Positions 50,124-59,835 of a stretch of 64,000 bases of DNA are shown in pieces (within the stretch, counting starts at the first letter, position 1; the number at the start of each line of letters is the position of its first letter). Below the pieces are notes generated by a model that ran no database searches, was not told the DNA's origin, and saw only the letters and a list, made by a program, of their open reading frames with translations. The stretch lies in the NCBI RefSeq assembly GCF_007859395.1, contig NZ_VOHD01000003.1, forward strand, positions 1,493,120-1,557,119, read 5' to 3'. Source of the stretch: Planomicrobium sp. CPCC 101110. Lineage in GTDB: Bacteria; Bacillota; Bacilli; Bacillales_A; Planococcaceae. The position numbers and the translations under genes are program-made.

Positions 50124-52934
50124 TTAATTTCCGTTCCCATTCCCATTTCCTTGGTTGCCACTGCCTTGGTCCTCATTCCCATTTCCTTGGTTGCCACTGC
50201 CTTGGTCCTCATTTCCATTTCCTTGGTTGCCACTGCCTTGGTCTCCATTTCCATTTCCTTGATTGCCACTGCCTTGGTCTCCATTTCCTTGATTGCTATT
50301 TTCATTGCTATTATTATCATTTTCTTCTTCATTTTGAACTGGGGTGTCAGTTTGGCCTCTGCGGGATGCAGTTCCATCTTCTTCGGCCGGCTCTTCCTCG
50401 GCCGGCTCTTCTTCGGCCGGCTCTTCTTCGGCCGGTTCTTCTTCGACCGGTTCTTCCTCGGCCGGCTCTTCTTCGGCCGGCTCTTCTTCGGCCGGTTCTT
50501 CCTCAGCCGGTTCTTCTTCAACCGGTTCTTCTTCAACCGGTTCCTCTTCGGCCGGTTCCTCTTCGACCGGTTCCTCGGAAGCGGCAAGTTCCACAGTGAC
50601 GGAAGCTGGATCGCTTCGCTGATCATCGGTTACAGCCGTTACGCTGAATGTGTAGGAAGTCCCTTGCTCAAGGCCATTGAAAGTATAGTTGGTGCCGCTT
50701 GTCGTGGTTAAGACTGACCCGTTTACCGCAACTTCAAATGCGACATCTGCATCGCCGCCATATGTCCAAGTTAGAGCGGCGGACTGCCCTTCAACATCAG
50801 CGCGCAATCCGGAAGGGGCATCCAACTCTTCCTGTACATATGTTTCGGATATTTGGGTCGGCTCTTCGCCGCGTACAAACAATTCGGTTCTTCTCAAACT
50901 GTATGGCGTGTAGTCGCTCGCCAATTTAAGAGGAGAGGTGCCTCTCTCTATTGTTTTTTCAACTACTGAATCAGGCTGCTGGAAACCTTCAGTGTCTGAG
51001 CTTGAAATTTCTGACATCACCTGTTTGAAAAGGCGTTGAGCCAGCAAGCGTTCGTCAGACCCGGTATCTATCGCATATTTACGGGAAGGGTAGCCGCTCC
51101 AGACAGAAATGGAATAATCGGTTGTATAGCCGGCAAACCAAACATCCGGTGCAGAAGATGCATCCAGATTGTAATCGCTGATTTCATCTGCTGTATAGTT
51201 GGAAGTTCCTGTTTTGCCTGCCAGGTCCAGGCCGCTAATAGCTGCTTCTTTTCCTGTGGCGCCTGCTATGCTCGGGTCGACAACATCACGCAGCATATCG
51301 GTCACCATATAGGCGGTACTGTCCTTCATCGCTTCCACCGGTTCCGGTTGGACGACTTGTTCGGTTGTGCCATCGCGGAAAACGATTTTTGTAATGGTAT
51401 GGGGTTCTGTAAATTCCCCTCCATTTCCAAAAGCAGCAAAGGCGCCGGCCATTTCGACCGTCGAAATGTTCTTTTCCGGTGAGCCAAGAGAAGCAGACTC
51501 ATAAATTCCGCCGAAATCCAAGCCTAATCTTTTCGTGAATTCCGAAGCCTCATCAAATCCTACTTCTTGCAAGGTTTTGACTGCCGGAATATTGCGTGAG
51601 CGATATAAAGCTTCACGGACAGTCATTGGTCCAAGGAAATCTCCATCGACATTCCGGATTTCCTGGCCGCTTTCGTATTCATATGGTTCGTCGACAAGCG
51701 TTTGGCCGGTCGACCAATTCAGAAATTCGATTGCGGGACCGTAGTCAAGCAAAGGTTTGATCGTCGACCCGATAACACGGTCTTTGGAAACTGCATAGTT
51801 TCTCCGGACATCACCGCTGTAATCACGGCCAGCCCCGATAGCGCGGATGCCGCCAGTTTCTGTATCGACAATCGTCATCGCGGATTCCACATCTTCGTCG
51901 AAAAACAGATCAGAGGACATGGCTTCGTTTACCGCTTTTTGTACTGATGGGTCCAGCGTCGTATAGACGGTCAGCCCCTCATCCAGAGAAATGTCTCCAT
52001 CAAGCGATTCAAGCTCGTCTTCCACCATTTCCATGAAAGCTGTATACTCCCCGGTCGCTGCGGTTTGCTGGCGGTCCTCTTCTTTTAGCAGCGAATCTTC
52101 AATAGGCACTGCTTGGGCTTCCTCTTTCTCGGCTGTGGTAATTTTGCCATGCTGTTCCATCAGGCTCAAAACAACATTTCGTCTTGTTTCTGCCCGCTCA
52201 GGATTTTTGAAAGGGTTGTAGCCGTTAGGGCTTTGAGGCATTCCGGCCAACATGGCCATTTCATGCAGTTCCAATTCGTTAAGCGGTTTTCCAAAGAAAT
52301 ATTCGGCTGCCGTTCCGAAGCCGTAGATATTGCCGGACATCAAGATTTTATTGAAGTACATCTCGAAAATTTCTTCTTTTTCGTACTTTTGCTCAAGCTT
52401 ATAAGCCAAATAAGCTTCCTGGGCTTTTCGCTTCAACGTTTTATCATTGGATAGAAACGAGTTCTTGATCACTTGCTGTGTGATTGTACTCGCTCCCTGA
52501 GAACCGAATCCACCGGTTATGTTGGCGACAACTGCGCCTCCGAGCCGGATCACATCGATGCCGGAATGCTTGTAGAATCGGTTGTCCTCAGTTGCCAAGA
52601 TAGCATCTTCCATCTCTTTCGGAATATCCTCATAGTTGATATAAGTCCGGTTTTCAGTGGTTATATAAGGGATTTCCGTTTCGCCGTCAGCAGCTAAAAA
52701 AGTTGGGGTGATAGGGTCTCTCAGCAACTCTTCATCAATTTCCGGCGCGCTGCTTGCATAATAAGCGAACAGCCCGGCTCCGCATATAAATCCGATCAAT
52801 CCGATCAAAACAAGTGCTGTAAAGATTCGTTTGATCCAGGAAGTTCCTGGCTTCTGCTTTTTCTTGCTGGTCTTTTTCTTTTGTTGTTCGATTGCTTTTC
52901 TGCGCTGTTCGCGCGAAATTGGTTTTTCGCTCAC
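50124..52934 (-). CDS. ponA: Class A penicillin-binding protein 1 (PonA)
   Basis: 936 residues. A basic cytoplasmic tail and membrane anchor (about 35-58) precede a glycosyltransferase domain (EDNRFYKHSGID; GASTITQQ). The transpeptidase domain has the serine in GSTIKP, SRNIPAV and KTGTSN. A fibronectin type III domain follows (about 700-785), then 13 EEPAE/EEPVE repeats and a Gly/Asn/Gln-rich tail. It polymerises and cross-links peptidoglycan. GTG start with GTGAGGAACC; preceded by recU, the usual pair. Confidence 0.95.
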   Translation of the reverse strand: MSEKPISREQRRKAIEQQKKKTSKKKQKPGTSWIKRIFTALVLIGLIGFICGAGLFAYYASSAPEIDEELLRDPITPTFLAADGETEIPYITTENRTYINYEDIPKEMEDAILATEDNRFYKHSGIDVIRLGGAVVANITGGFGSQGASTITQQVIKNSFLSNDKTLKRKAQEAYLAYKLEQKYEKEEIFEMYFNKILMSGNIYGFGTAAEYFFGKPLNELELHEMAMLAGMPQSPNGYNPFKNPERAETRRNVVLSLMEQHGKITTAEKEEAQAVPIEDSLLKEEDRQQTAATGEYTAFMEMVEDELESLDGDISLDEGLTVYTTLDPSVQKAVNEAMSSDLFFDEDVESAMTIVDTETGGIRAIGAGRDYSGDVRRNYAVSKDRVIGSTIKPLLDYGPAIEFLNWSTGQTLVDEPYEYESGQEIRNVDGDFLGPMTVREALYRSRNIPAVKTLQEVGFDEASEFTKRLGLDFGGIYESASLGSPEKNISTVEMAGAFAAFGNGGEFTEPHTITKIVFRDGTTEQVVQPEPVEAMKDSTAYMVTDMLRDVVDPSIAGATGKEAAISGLDLAGKTGTSNYTADEISDYNLDASSAPDVWFAGYTTDYSISVWSGYPSRKYAIDTGSDERLLAQRLFKQVMSEISSSDTEGFQQPDSVVEKTIERGTSPLKLASDYTPYSLRRTELFVRGEEPTQISETYVQEELDAPSGLRADVEGQSAALTWTYGGDADVAFEVAVNGSVLTTTSGTNYTFNGLEQGTSYTFSVTAVTDDQRSDPASVTVELAASEEPVEEEPAEEEPVEEEPVEEEPAEEEPAEEEPAEEEPAEEEPVEEEPAEEEPAEEEPAEEEPAEEDGTASRRGQTDTPVQNEEENDNNSNENSNQGNGDQGSGNQGNGNGDQGSGNQGNGNEDQGSGNQGNGNEDQGSGNQGNGNGNGN
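50139..50282 (-). repeat. Four tandem 36-base repeats in the ponA tail
   Basis: They encode GDQGSGNQGNGN or EDQGSGNQGNGN four times, close to the C-terminus. Near-identical units suggest copy number changes by slippage. Confidence 0.9.
50382..50576 (-). repeat. Thirteen tandem 15-base repeats in ponA
   Basis: Each unit encodes EEPAE or EEPVE. The stretch forms a stiff acidic linker after the FN3 domain. Four units have Val, nine have Ala. Confidence 0.9.
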
Positions 52935-52967
52935 AATCGGTTCCTCACTTTCATAAATATGACTCGG

Positions 52968-53564
52968 TCAAAGCTTTTGTAGAATGGGCAGGTAATCAAT
53001 GGGAGGAAAAGCTCCGGGTGCAATCTCGAAAGAGGTTTCTTCAACTTCTTGCAACGTAATTGACTTTCGGCCGCCGGCTAGCATCCGGTCCCAAAAGATT
53101 TCCAATGATTCAAAACGCATTACAAAATAACGCTGCAGGGATGAAAAACGGAGAATCAGAAACGCTATGCCATTTTGCTTGACTACTTGTGACATATGGT
53201 GGATTTGATGTTCATGAATATTCTTCAACGGAAAGGAAGTTCTATTCTCCGTCTCCTTAGCTTCAAAATCGATGTATCTTCCGTTCCAAACGCCGTTGTA
53301 ATCCGTTGTGGAAGGGGTTCTGAAATAAGCTTCCCGAATCACCGCCGCACTTCTGGAAGGATACTCGACTTTGACGATTTGCACTGGGACCGGTTTTTTA
53401 TGGATCAAAGCAAGACCCAGCTGCAAATAATATTCGTTTGTTTCGTTCAACTCATCCTCTAATGTCTTACCCCGATTGCTGAAAGAAAAATCCTTTTTCT
53501 TTTTTGCTGCCGGCATTTTATTTGATGGAACGAATTTTTTTCCGTTCGGATAGTTGATGGCCAT
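52968..53564 (-). CDS. recU: Holliday junction resolvase RecU
   Basis: 198 residues. Family motifs include NRGKTLEDELNETNEYY, the catalytic acids in TDYNGVWNGRYIDFEAKET, and FPLKNIHEHQIHHM. It cuts four-way junctions with RuvAB and helps chromosome segregation. ATG on the minus strand has GCGAGGTG. A TGATATGAT extended -10 lies upstream at about 53590. It is followed 33 bases later by ponA. Confidence 0.95.
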   Translation of the reverse strand: MAINYPNGKKFVPSNKMPAAKKKKDFSFSNRGKTLEDELNETNEYYLQLGLALIHKKPVPVQIVKVEYPSRSAAVIREAYFRTPSTTDYNGVWNGRYIDFEAKETENRTSFPLKNIHEHQIHHMSQVVKQNGIAFLILRFSSLQRYFVMRFESLEIFWDRMLAGGRKSITLQEVEETSFEIAPGAFPPIDYLPILQKL

Positions 53565-53754
53565 TGTGATACACCTCGCTTACTTTATCATATCACACGC
53601 ATTTAGACGATGCCTGTGCAGAAAGGTTTCAAAATCACTAGACCTATGATACTGGATTCATCTTTACTTTCCAACTGAAAAGAATGTCTGTTCGATAAAG
53701 TTCGTCTCGTTTTTGCTAATATGATAAACTTAAAGCAATGGAGGGGATGAAAAA

Positions 53755-54123
53755 ATGACAGTCCGAGAACTCTCTTCCGTATTATATGATGAATGCGGAA
53801 AATGTCTGGACCGCTTCTACGATATGCGCGAACGCGACGCGGTCCCGGATTTCTATGACGATGTAAAACCATATGCTGATTATTGGCACGAAAAGATAAA
53901 TGAATGGCAGCAGGAATCGCTGTCCTATATTCAAAAAGAACGGCCGAAATATGTCCATAAACCGCAAATCGACACGGCTGCAGAAGGCATGGCGCAATTC
54001 TTTGTCCAAAGTTTTTATAAAGAGACAAGCAAAAAACGCTTTATCCAAAGCATCCAATCGGCACAATATACGCTTCAAACATTTATAAATGCAATTGATG
54101 AAAGAGCGGGAAGCCATGATTAG
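53755..54123 (+). CDS. yppE: DUF1798 family protein (YppE-like)
   Basis: 122 residues, helical and charged, with no membrane segment. ATG has GGAGGGG. The gene lies divergent from recU and overlaps the start of mrfA by eight bases. Position between recU and yprA and the helix pattern fit YppE. Function unknown; yppC, yppD, yppF and yppG, present in B. subtilis, are absent. Confidence 0.65.
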   Translation: MTVRELSSVLYDECGKCLDRFYDMRERDAVPDFYDDVKPYADYWHEKINEWQQESLSYIQKERPKYVHKPQIDTAAEGMAQFFVQSFYKETSKKRFIQSIQSAQYTLQTFINAIDERAGSHD

Positions 54124-56386
54124 ACGGAAGACCTTACCCCAGTTGATGAATGAATGGAAAACGGAGCCGGATATGATGGAACGGATTGTCCATTGGCACA
54201 CGATGAAAGAAAAACCGGCAAAATATGCCGAACATCCTCCTCAAATGCACGCCAGCCTGAAAGAAGCACTCCGGAAAAAGGGGATTGAAAAGCTGTACAC
54301 GCATCAGCGCGAGGCATTTGATTTGGCCGCCGCCGGCAAGTCGTTTACAGCCGTTACACCGACCGCATCAGGGAAATCCTATTGCTACCATTTGCCGGTG
54401 CTCCATGCGATCCTGAACGATCCAGGCGCCCGGGCGTTGTACTTGTTCCCGACCAAAGCGCTCGCGCAAGACCAGAAAAGCGATTTGCACGATTTGATCG
54501 AGAAAACAGAACAATCGATTTTGTCCTATACGTATGACGGCGATACTTCTCCGGCAATCCGCACAAAAGTGCGGAAAGCGGGCCAGATTGTCATGACCAA
54601 TCCGGATATGCTCCACTCTGCGATACTGCCGCACCATACCAAATGGGTTTCCCTTTTTGAAAATCTTCATTATATAGTAATTGATGAGCTTCACACTTAC
54701 AAAGGCGTTTTCGGAACGCATGTAAGCCATGTTATCCGCCGCCTGAAGCGCATCTGCGAATTCTATGGCAGCAATCCGGTGTTCATTTGCACATCCGCCA
54801 CGATTGCTAATCCTAAGGAACTGGCCGAAAAACTGACAAACACGGATCATGTGCTGATTGACGAAAACGGCGCGCCGAGCGGCAAAAAGCATATTGTCTT
54901 CTACAACCCGCCAATCATCCATCCAACGTTCGGCGTTCGGCGAAGCGCCATTCTTGAGGTTCGGGACTTGGCGACCCACCTGATCAAGCAGGGCATTCAG
55001 ACGATTGTTTTTGCCAAAAGCCGTGTGCGGGTCGAGATGCTGGTCACCTATTTGCAGGCAGTCACGAAGATGAAACTGCAGGACGAGTCGATCAAAGGAT
55101 ACCGTGGCGGCTATCTGCCATCTGAACGCCGTGCAATCGAAAAGGGCCTCCGTGATGGGACGATTCAATGCGTGGTATCCACCAATGCATTGGAACTTGG
55201 GGTCGATATCGGACAGCTCCAGGCGTGCATCATGACCGGCTATCCGGGCAACATAGCAAGCGCCTGGCAGCAAGCGGGGCGAGCGGGAAGAAGGCAGGAT
55301 GAATCACTCGTCGTTTATGTGGCGCAGTCAACAGCGCTTGATCAATACATTATCAACCATCCTGAATACTTGTTGGATCAGTCTCCGGAAGAAGCGCGCA
55401 TCCACCCGGAAAATATCATTATATTGATGGACCATTTGAAATGTGCATCGTTTGAACTTCCGTTTACAACCGATGATCAATACGGCGAATTCGAAGTGCA
55501 GGAGCTTCTGGAATATTTGCAGGAACAAGGGGTGCTCGTTCGGACTTCAGACCGTTGGCATTGGATGAGCGACCGCTTTCCGGCCCATGATATTTCACTG
55601 CGCTCGGCAACACAGGAAAATGTTGTGATCATTGACCAATCCGTTCCGGCCGACACGCGTGTGATCGGGGAGATGGACCGGTTCAGCGCCATGACCCTGC
55701 TGCACGAAGAAGCGATCTATCTTCATCAAGGCACGCAATTCCAGGTGGAGATCCTCGATTGGGAGGAGAAAAAAGCGTATGTCACAGAAGTGGATGTGGA
55801 TTACTTTACCGATGCCAATTTGGCGGTCGAGCTGAAAGTGATGAGTGAAGACAAAACGCGGGAATTCCACGATGCTTATGTTCACTTCGGAGATATTGCT
55901 GTCCTGGCGATGCCGACAATTTTTAAGAAAATCCGTTTTGATACGCATGACAACATCGGTTCAGGACCTATTTCGTTGCCAGCAGAAGAGCTTCATACAA
56001 GTTCGACTTGGCTCAGTTTTGCCCGTCCGGAGAATTTCAGCGAAGCCGAATTGTCTGATACGATGACAGGTGCCGCCTATGCCATCGAATCGTTTATCCC
56101 GATTTTTGTGCAATGCGACCGAAGGGATGTGCATGTCGTGCCGCAAGTGAAGTCGCCGCACAACGACTTGCCTTCGTTTTTCATCCACGATTCTTATCCC
56201 GGAGGCATCGGCATAAGCGAGCGGATCTACGATTTATGGCAGCCGCTGCTCGACAAAGCACAGCAGCACGTTTCAGAATGCCCGTGCCTGGATGGTTGTC
56301 CGTCCTGCATCGGCGCCCAGGATGCCGCTATCAGCATGAAAGGCCATGTCATTCAATTATTGAATGATCTTCGCAATGAGGGGTGA
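54116..56386 (+). CDS. mrfA: DEAD/DEAH-box helicase MrfA (YprA)
   Basis: 756 residues from ATG at 54116; two in-frame upstream starts lack a better site. Walker A is VTPTASGKSYCYHLP, Walker B IDELHTYKG, motif VI QQAGRAGRR. The C-terminal DUF1998-type domain has the four-cysteine cluster CPCLDGCPSC that binds zinc. In B. subtilis YprA is MrfA, acting with the nuclease MrfB in a UvrABC-independent repair of mitomycin C damage. mrfB starts six bases after its stop. Confidence 0.92.
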   Translation: MIRRKTLPQLMNEWKTEPDMMERIVHWHTMKEKPAKYAEHPPQMHASLKEALRKKGIEKLYTHQREAFDLAAAGKSFTAVTPTASGKSYCYHLPVLHAILNDPGARALYLFPTKALAQDQKSDLHDLIEKTEQSILSYTYDGDTSPAIRTKVRKAGQIVMTNPDMLHSAILPHHTKWVSLFENLHYIVIDELHTYKGVFGTHVSHVIRRLKRICEFYGSNPVFICTSATIANPKELAEKLTNTDHVLIDENGAPSGKKHIVFYNPPIIHPTFGVRRSAILEVRDLATHLIKQGIQTIVFAKSRVRVEMLVTYLQAVTKMKLQDESIKGYRGGYLPSERRAIEKGLRDGTIQCVVSTNALELGVDIGQLQACIMTGYPGNIASAWQQAGRAGRRQDESLVVYVAQSTALDQYIINHPEYLLDQSPEEARIHPENIIILMDHLKCASFELPFTTDDQYGEFEVQELLEYLQEQGVLVRTSDRWHWMSDRFPAHDISLRSATQENVVIIDQSVPADTRVIGEMDRFSAMTLLHEEAIYLHQGTQFQVEILDWEEKKAYVTEVDVDYFTDANLAVELKVMSEDKTREFHDAYVHFGDIAVLAMPTIFKKIRFDTHDNIGSGPISLPAEELHTSSTWLSFARPENFSEAELSDTMTGAAYAIESFIPIFVQCDRRDVHVVPQVKSPHNDLPSFFIHDSYPGGIGISERIYDLWQPLLDKAQQHVSECPCLDGCPSCIGAQDAAISMKGHVIQLLNDLRNEG

Positions 56387-56392
56387 GTGGAC

Positions 56393-57640
56393 ATGTCATT
56401 TGAAAGCAAATTGCTCCAGATGAAAGGCTTGCTGAAAAAAGAACCGGCAAAAAAGCAAAAAGCGAAAACGGCTGATCGCCCAGTGCATGAAGACAAATGG
56501 AACAGAATCGGCTTGGAGCTCAAGGAAAACAAATTTGGCTTTGTGTTCCGGAAGAAAATCCGCTATCCGCTGGATATGGTTCATGGGAATGTGGAGCTGG
56601 GACAGCTGGACAGGGTTCTGGCAGCATGGGGGGACGCCCCTTTTGACCATCCCTTTAAACTGTCCGCAGACGATCCGATCGTCTTTTTTGATACCGAGAC
56701 GACAGGATTGAGCGGGACGGGTGCATATATTTTCCTGATTGGGCTGCTTGTAAAAAGGGAAGACTGCTTTGAGATGACGCAGTACATCATGCCGGACCCG
56801 TCGCATGAAGCTGCTTTTTTATATGAAACAGGTTTATGGAAAGACGAAAATCCCATCATCTTTTCATATAACGGGAAAAGTTTCGATTGGCCACAGTTGA
56901 TGTCGAGGTGGACTATGCATCGCAATGTGCTGCCCAAGCTTCCCGCTCCCCGCCAGATCGATTTGTTCCATGGCACGAAACGCATATGGAAAAACGAGCT
57001 TGAGCGAATGAAATTGAGCACCATCGAAGAGGAAAAATTGGGATTGAAGCGGGAAGGCGATGTGCCGGGCTACTTGATCCCTGCCATCTATCTGGATGCA
57101 GTGAAAAGCGGTTTTCCGGAAGCATTGGAAAAAGTGCTGTTCCATAATGAATTGGATATTTTATCGTTGGTTTCGCTTTATGTTCTATCCTCCGATTTGC
57201 TGATGGAAGATTTTGTGTCGGAGACAAGCGGAGCGTATACGAATATCGGAAAATGGTATGCCGACTTGAAGCAGTTTGACCAAAGCGCGATTTACTTGGA
57301 ACATGTGACCGGACAGCGCGGGGCCCAAGCGGCTCTAGCCCGGTATTTGCTGGCCATCCAGAAAAAGAGGGGCGGCCATCCGCTTGAAGCGGTCCGGCTT
57401 TTTAAGGAAGCGGCCCCTCATTTGCGCGGGACCATCGAAGTCGAAGCGTGGATCCATGCGGCAAAATTGTATGAACACCAGATCGGCGATTTGGATCAGG
57501 CGATCATCATGACGGGATTTGCAAAAGAGGCGAGCGAGCATACGAAAGTCCGCAATTCGCTGATTTTGGATCTCCAAAAAAGGCAGCGGCGCTTGGAGGA
57601 GAAAAAGGCAAAAAATCATCCCCAAGTTAACAAGATATAG
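56393..57640 (+). CDS. mrfB: Exonuclease MrfB (YprB)
   Basis: 415 residues from ATG at 56393 with GAGGGGTGAG; a GTG at 56387 is too close to that site. DEDD motifs: FFDTETTGLSGTGAY near residue 100, SYNGKSFDWPQL, and a later FHNELDILSLVSLY. A TPR-like helical region fills the last third (about 280-410). It is the metal-dependent nuclease partner of MrfA. Confidence 0.92.
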   Translation: MSFESKLLQMKGLLKKEPAKKQKAKTADRPVHEDKWNRIGLELKENKFGFVFRKKIRYPLDMVHGNVELGQLDRVLAAWGDAPFDHPFKLSADDPIVFFDTETTGLSGTGAYIFLIGLLVKREDCFEMTQYIMPDPSHEAAFLYETGLWKDENPIIFSYNGKSFDWPQLMSRWTMHRNVLPKLPAPRQIDLFHGTKRIWKNELERMKLSTIEEEKLGLKREGDVPGYLIPAIYLDAVKSGFPEALEKVLFHNELDILSLVSLYVLSSDLLMEDFVSETSGAYTNIGKWYADLKQFDQSAIYLEHVTGQRGAQAALARYLLAIQKKRGGHPLEAVRLFKEAAPHLRGTIEVEAWIHAAKLYEHQIGDLDQAIIMTGFAKEASEHTKVRNSLILDLQKRQRRLEEKKAKNHPQVNKI

Positions 57641-57645
57641 ACATG

Positions 57646-57688
57646 AAAAACCTGCCTTATGCTATACTTAGTGTAAGACAGGTTTTTT
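57646..57688 (+). terminator. Terminator of mrfAB with promoter element in the loop
   Basis: AAAACCTG(C)CTTA pairs with TAAG(A)CAGGTTTT, one mismatch, then TTTT. The loop contains TGCTATACT (57660-57668), an extended -10 that could begin the gpsB transcript. Confidence 0.7.
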
Positions 57689-57792
57689 CGTTTGACTGAT
57701 AATTGATTTGATAAATAACGGTTGATTGAACTAACAATTTGCGGAAAGCCATTCGCGAGTTGAAGTTTCACCCTATGGAAGGACGATATTAA

Positions 57793-58086
57793 ATGGAAAC
57801 TAAATTTACAGCAAAAGACATACTGGAGAAAGATTTTAAAACAGGCATGCGCGGTTACAACCAGGATGAAGTGGATCATTTTTTAGATGAAATCATCCAG
57901 GACTATGAAATCTTCTCTAAAAAAATCGAGCAGCTCCAGAACGAAAACAAGCGCCTGCGAGCTGAAATCGAAGAGATGCCAAGAAAACAAGCGTCTCCAG
58001 TGCCGGGCACAACCAACTTCGACATTCTGCGCCGGCTGTCTCATTTAGAGAACCATGTTTTCGGAAACAAACTGCATAACGACTAA
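57793..58086 (+). CDS. gpsB: Cell-cycle protein GpsB
   Basis: 97 residues. DivIVA-type N-terminal motif [20 protein letters not shown], then a coiled coil (about 35-65) and a short C-terminal helix. It steers PBP1 between side wall and septum, so it is a functional partner of PonA in this window. ATG with ATGGAAGGACG. rnpB follows directly, as in B. subtilis. Confidence 0.94.
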   Translation: METKFTAKDILEKDFKTGMRGYNQDEVDHFLDEIIQDYEIFSKKIEQLQNENKRLRAEIEEMPRKQASPVPGTTNFDILRRLSHLENHVFGNKLHND

Positions 58087-58091
58087 TATAG

Positions 58092-58120
58092 TTGTTTTCT
58101 TTACTGAAATAACGTATACT
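58092..58120 (+). promoter_or_regulatory. Promoter of rnpB
   Basis: TTGTTT (58092-58097), 17-base spacer, TATACT (58115-58120). Start near 58127. Confidence 0.65.
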
Positions 58121-58124
58121 AGTA

Positions 58125-58528
58125 AAGCCATTTGAAATTCTGGCAATCGCTCCGGCTTCTCGCCGGAGAGGAAAGTCCATGCTCACACGGACCTGAGACG
58201 GCCGTAGTGATCGCGCTCAGCGAAACAATAAGCTGGGGCAGCTGTTTTCAGCTGACGGCGGGTAGAACGCCTAAGTCTTCGGATATGGCCGAAATACCCT
58301 GAAGGTGCCACAGTGACGGAGCTGCATGAGAAATTGTGCAGGTGGAACGAGGTAAACCCCGCGAGTGAGAAACCCAAATTATGGTAGGGGCACTTTTCTG
58401 AAGGAATTCAACTGAGGAAGAGGCGGGAGAGAAACCCGCAGATAGATGGTTGCCGTCCACTAGTACGAGGTGCAAACTGCTTGAGTACGTGGAAACAAAA
58501 CATGGCTTATAGAATTTCTTCTGGTTTT
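58125..58528 (+). ncRNA. rnpB: RNase P RNA (B type)
   Basis: Conserved RNase P blocks are plain: GAGGAAAGTCCATGCTC, the GGCGGGTAGAACGCCT and TCTTCGGATATGGC segments, GGTGCCACAGTGACG, GGTGGAACGAGGTAAACCCC, GAGTGAGAAACCCAAATTATGGTAGGGG in the middle, and ACAAAACATGGCTTA at the end. The P1 helix pairs AAGCCA...GAAATTCT (58125) with AGAATTTC...TGGTTT (58511-58527), which sets the ends. It is the Bacillus structural class. It removes 5' leaders of tRNA precursors with RnpA. Confidence 0.95.
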
Positions 58529-58540
58529 AAACTGATAAAA

Positions 58541-58567
58541 AGGCTCTCCTTTAGGAGAGCTTTTCTT
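58541..58567 (+). terminator. Terminator of rnpB
   Basis: GCTCTCC, loop TTTA, GGAGAGC and TTTTCTT. Confidence 0.85.
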
Positions 58568-58647
58568 CATTATGATAACTGATCGCAGATTGCCAGCTGC
58601 TAATAAAAACTAAAATAATATGGCATGCACCAAGAAAGGGCGTTATT

Positions 58648-59784
58648 ATGGCTACATTCAAATTACTTGCTACTGCGGCAATGGGCCTTGAGTCGATCGT
58701 TGCTGACGAAGTGAAAGCGCTGGGCTTTGAAACCCAGACCGAAAACGGAAAAGTCTTTTTTGAAGGAGACGAGAAGGCGATCGTTAAAGCGAATCTTTGG
58801 CTTCGCACAGCGGACCGGGTAAAAGTCATCGCCGGTGAATTCGATGCATATACGTTCGATGAGCTGTTTGAAAAGACAAAAGCGATTGAATGGGAAAAAT
58901 TCCTTCCAGTCGATGCGGAGTTTCCCGTATCTGGAAAATCCGTAAAATCAACGCTCCATAGTGTGCCGAACTGCCAGTCGATCGTCAAAAAAGCGATTGT
59001 CGAACGGTTGAAAAAAGCTTACTTCCGTAATTCGTTTCTTGATGAATCGGGACCCCGCTTTAAAATAGAAGTTTCCATTTTAAAGGACAAAGTCCAATTG
59101 TCGATCGATACGAGCGGTGCCGGCTTGCATAAACGCGGCTATCGCCTCGACCAGGGAGAAGCTCCGTTGAAAGAAACACTGGCAGCGGCTCTTGTTAAAC
59201 TGTCCCGCTGGACTCCGGACCGTCCATTTGTAGACCCGTTTTGCGGATCAGGCACCATTGCGATCGAAGCGGCAATGATCGGCCAAAACATAGCGCCTGG
59301 CTTCAACCGTGAATTCGACAGTGAAGCATGGCCCTGGATCAAGCCGCAAATTTGGGAAGATGCCCGGAACGAAGCGGAGGAATTGGCAAATTATGACCAA
59401 CCGCTAAATATTCTTGGTACGGATATTGATCACCGCATGGTGAAAATTGCTGAAGAAAATGCGCTGGAAGCTGGTTTTGCTGATTTGATTTCATTCAAAC
59501 AGCGGCAAGTGAAAGACTTTACTGCGCAGGAAGAAAATGGCGTCATTATCGGCAACCCGCCGTATGGAGAGCGGATCGGTGAGATTGAAGCCATTCAGGA
59601 AATGATTCAGGATATGGGGCGCGTGTTCTCAAAACATCCGACTTGGTCCGTCTATATGCTGTCTTCTATGGAGAAGTTCGAAACACTTTACGGCCAGCCA
59701 GCCACAAAAAAACGAAAACTATTCAATGGTTTTATCCGGACAGATCTGTTTCAATTCTGGGGAGAAAGCCCAAAAAATAAATGA
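58648..59784 (+). CDS. ypsC: THUMP-domain rRNA methyltransferase (RlmL/YpsC type)
   Basis: 378 residues. N-terminal THUMP domain (about 1-160) and a methyltransferase domain with FVDPFCGSGTIAIEAAM (SAM site) and the catalytic NPPYGERIG, which targets N2 of guanine. It probably methylates 23S rRNA, as RlmL does in E. coli; the exact position is inferred. ATG with AAGAAAGGGCG. Confidence 0.9.
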   Translation: MATFKLLATAAMGLESIVADEVKALGFETQTENGKVFFEGDEKAIVKANLWLRTADRVKVIAGEFDAYTFDELFEKTKAIEWEKFLPVDAEFPVSGKSVKSTLHSVPNCQSIVKKAIVERLKKAYFRNSFLDESGPRFKIEVSILKDKVQLSIDTSGAGLHKRGYRLDQGEAPLKETLAAALVKLSRWTPDRPFVDPFCGSGTIAIEAAMIGQNIAPGFNREFDSEAWPWIKPQIWEDARNEAEELANYDQPLNILGTDIDHRMVKIAEENALEAGFADLISFKQRQVKDFTAQEENGVIIGNPPYGERIGEIEAIQEMIQDMGRVFSKHPTWSVYMLSSMEKFETLYGQPATKKRKLFNGFIRTDLFQFWGESPKNK

Positions 59785-59835
59785 CTAGAGAACGGGAGGG
59801 CTGACAGCTCTTCCGTTTCTCTGTGAGGAGCGTCT

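Noticed and set aside
50151..50711. Long plus-strand frames opposite the ponA repeats (also 50344-50622)
   Set aside because: They are the complement of low-complexity tandem repeats, consist of Gly/Arg/Phe or Ser/Gly runs, and lack ribosome sites.
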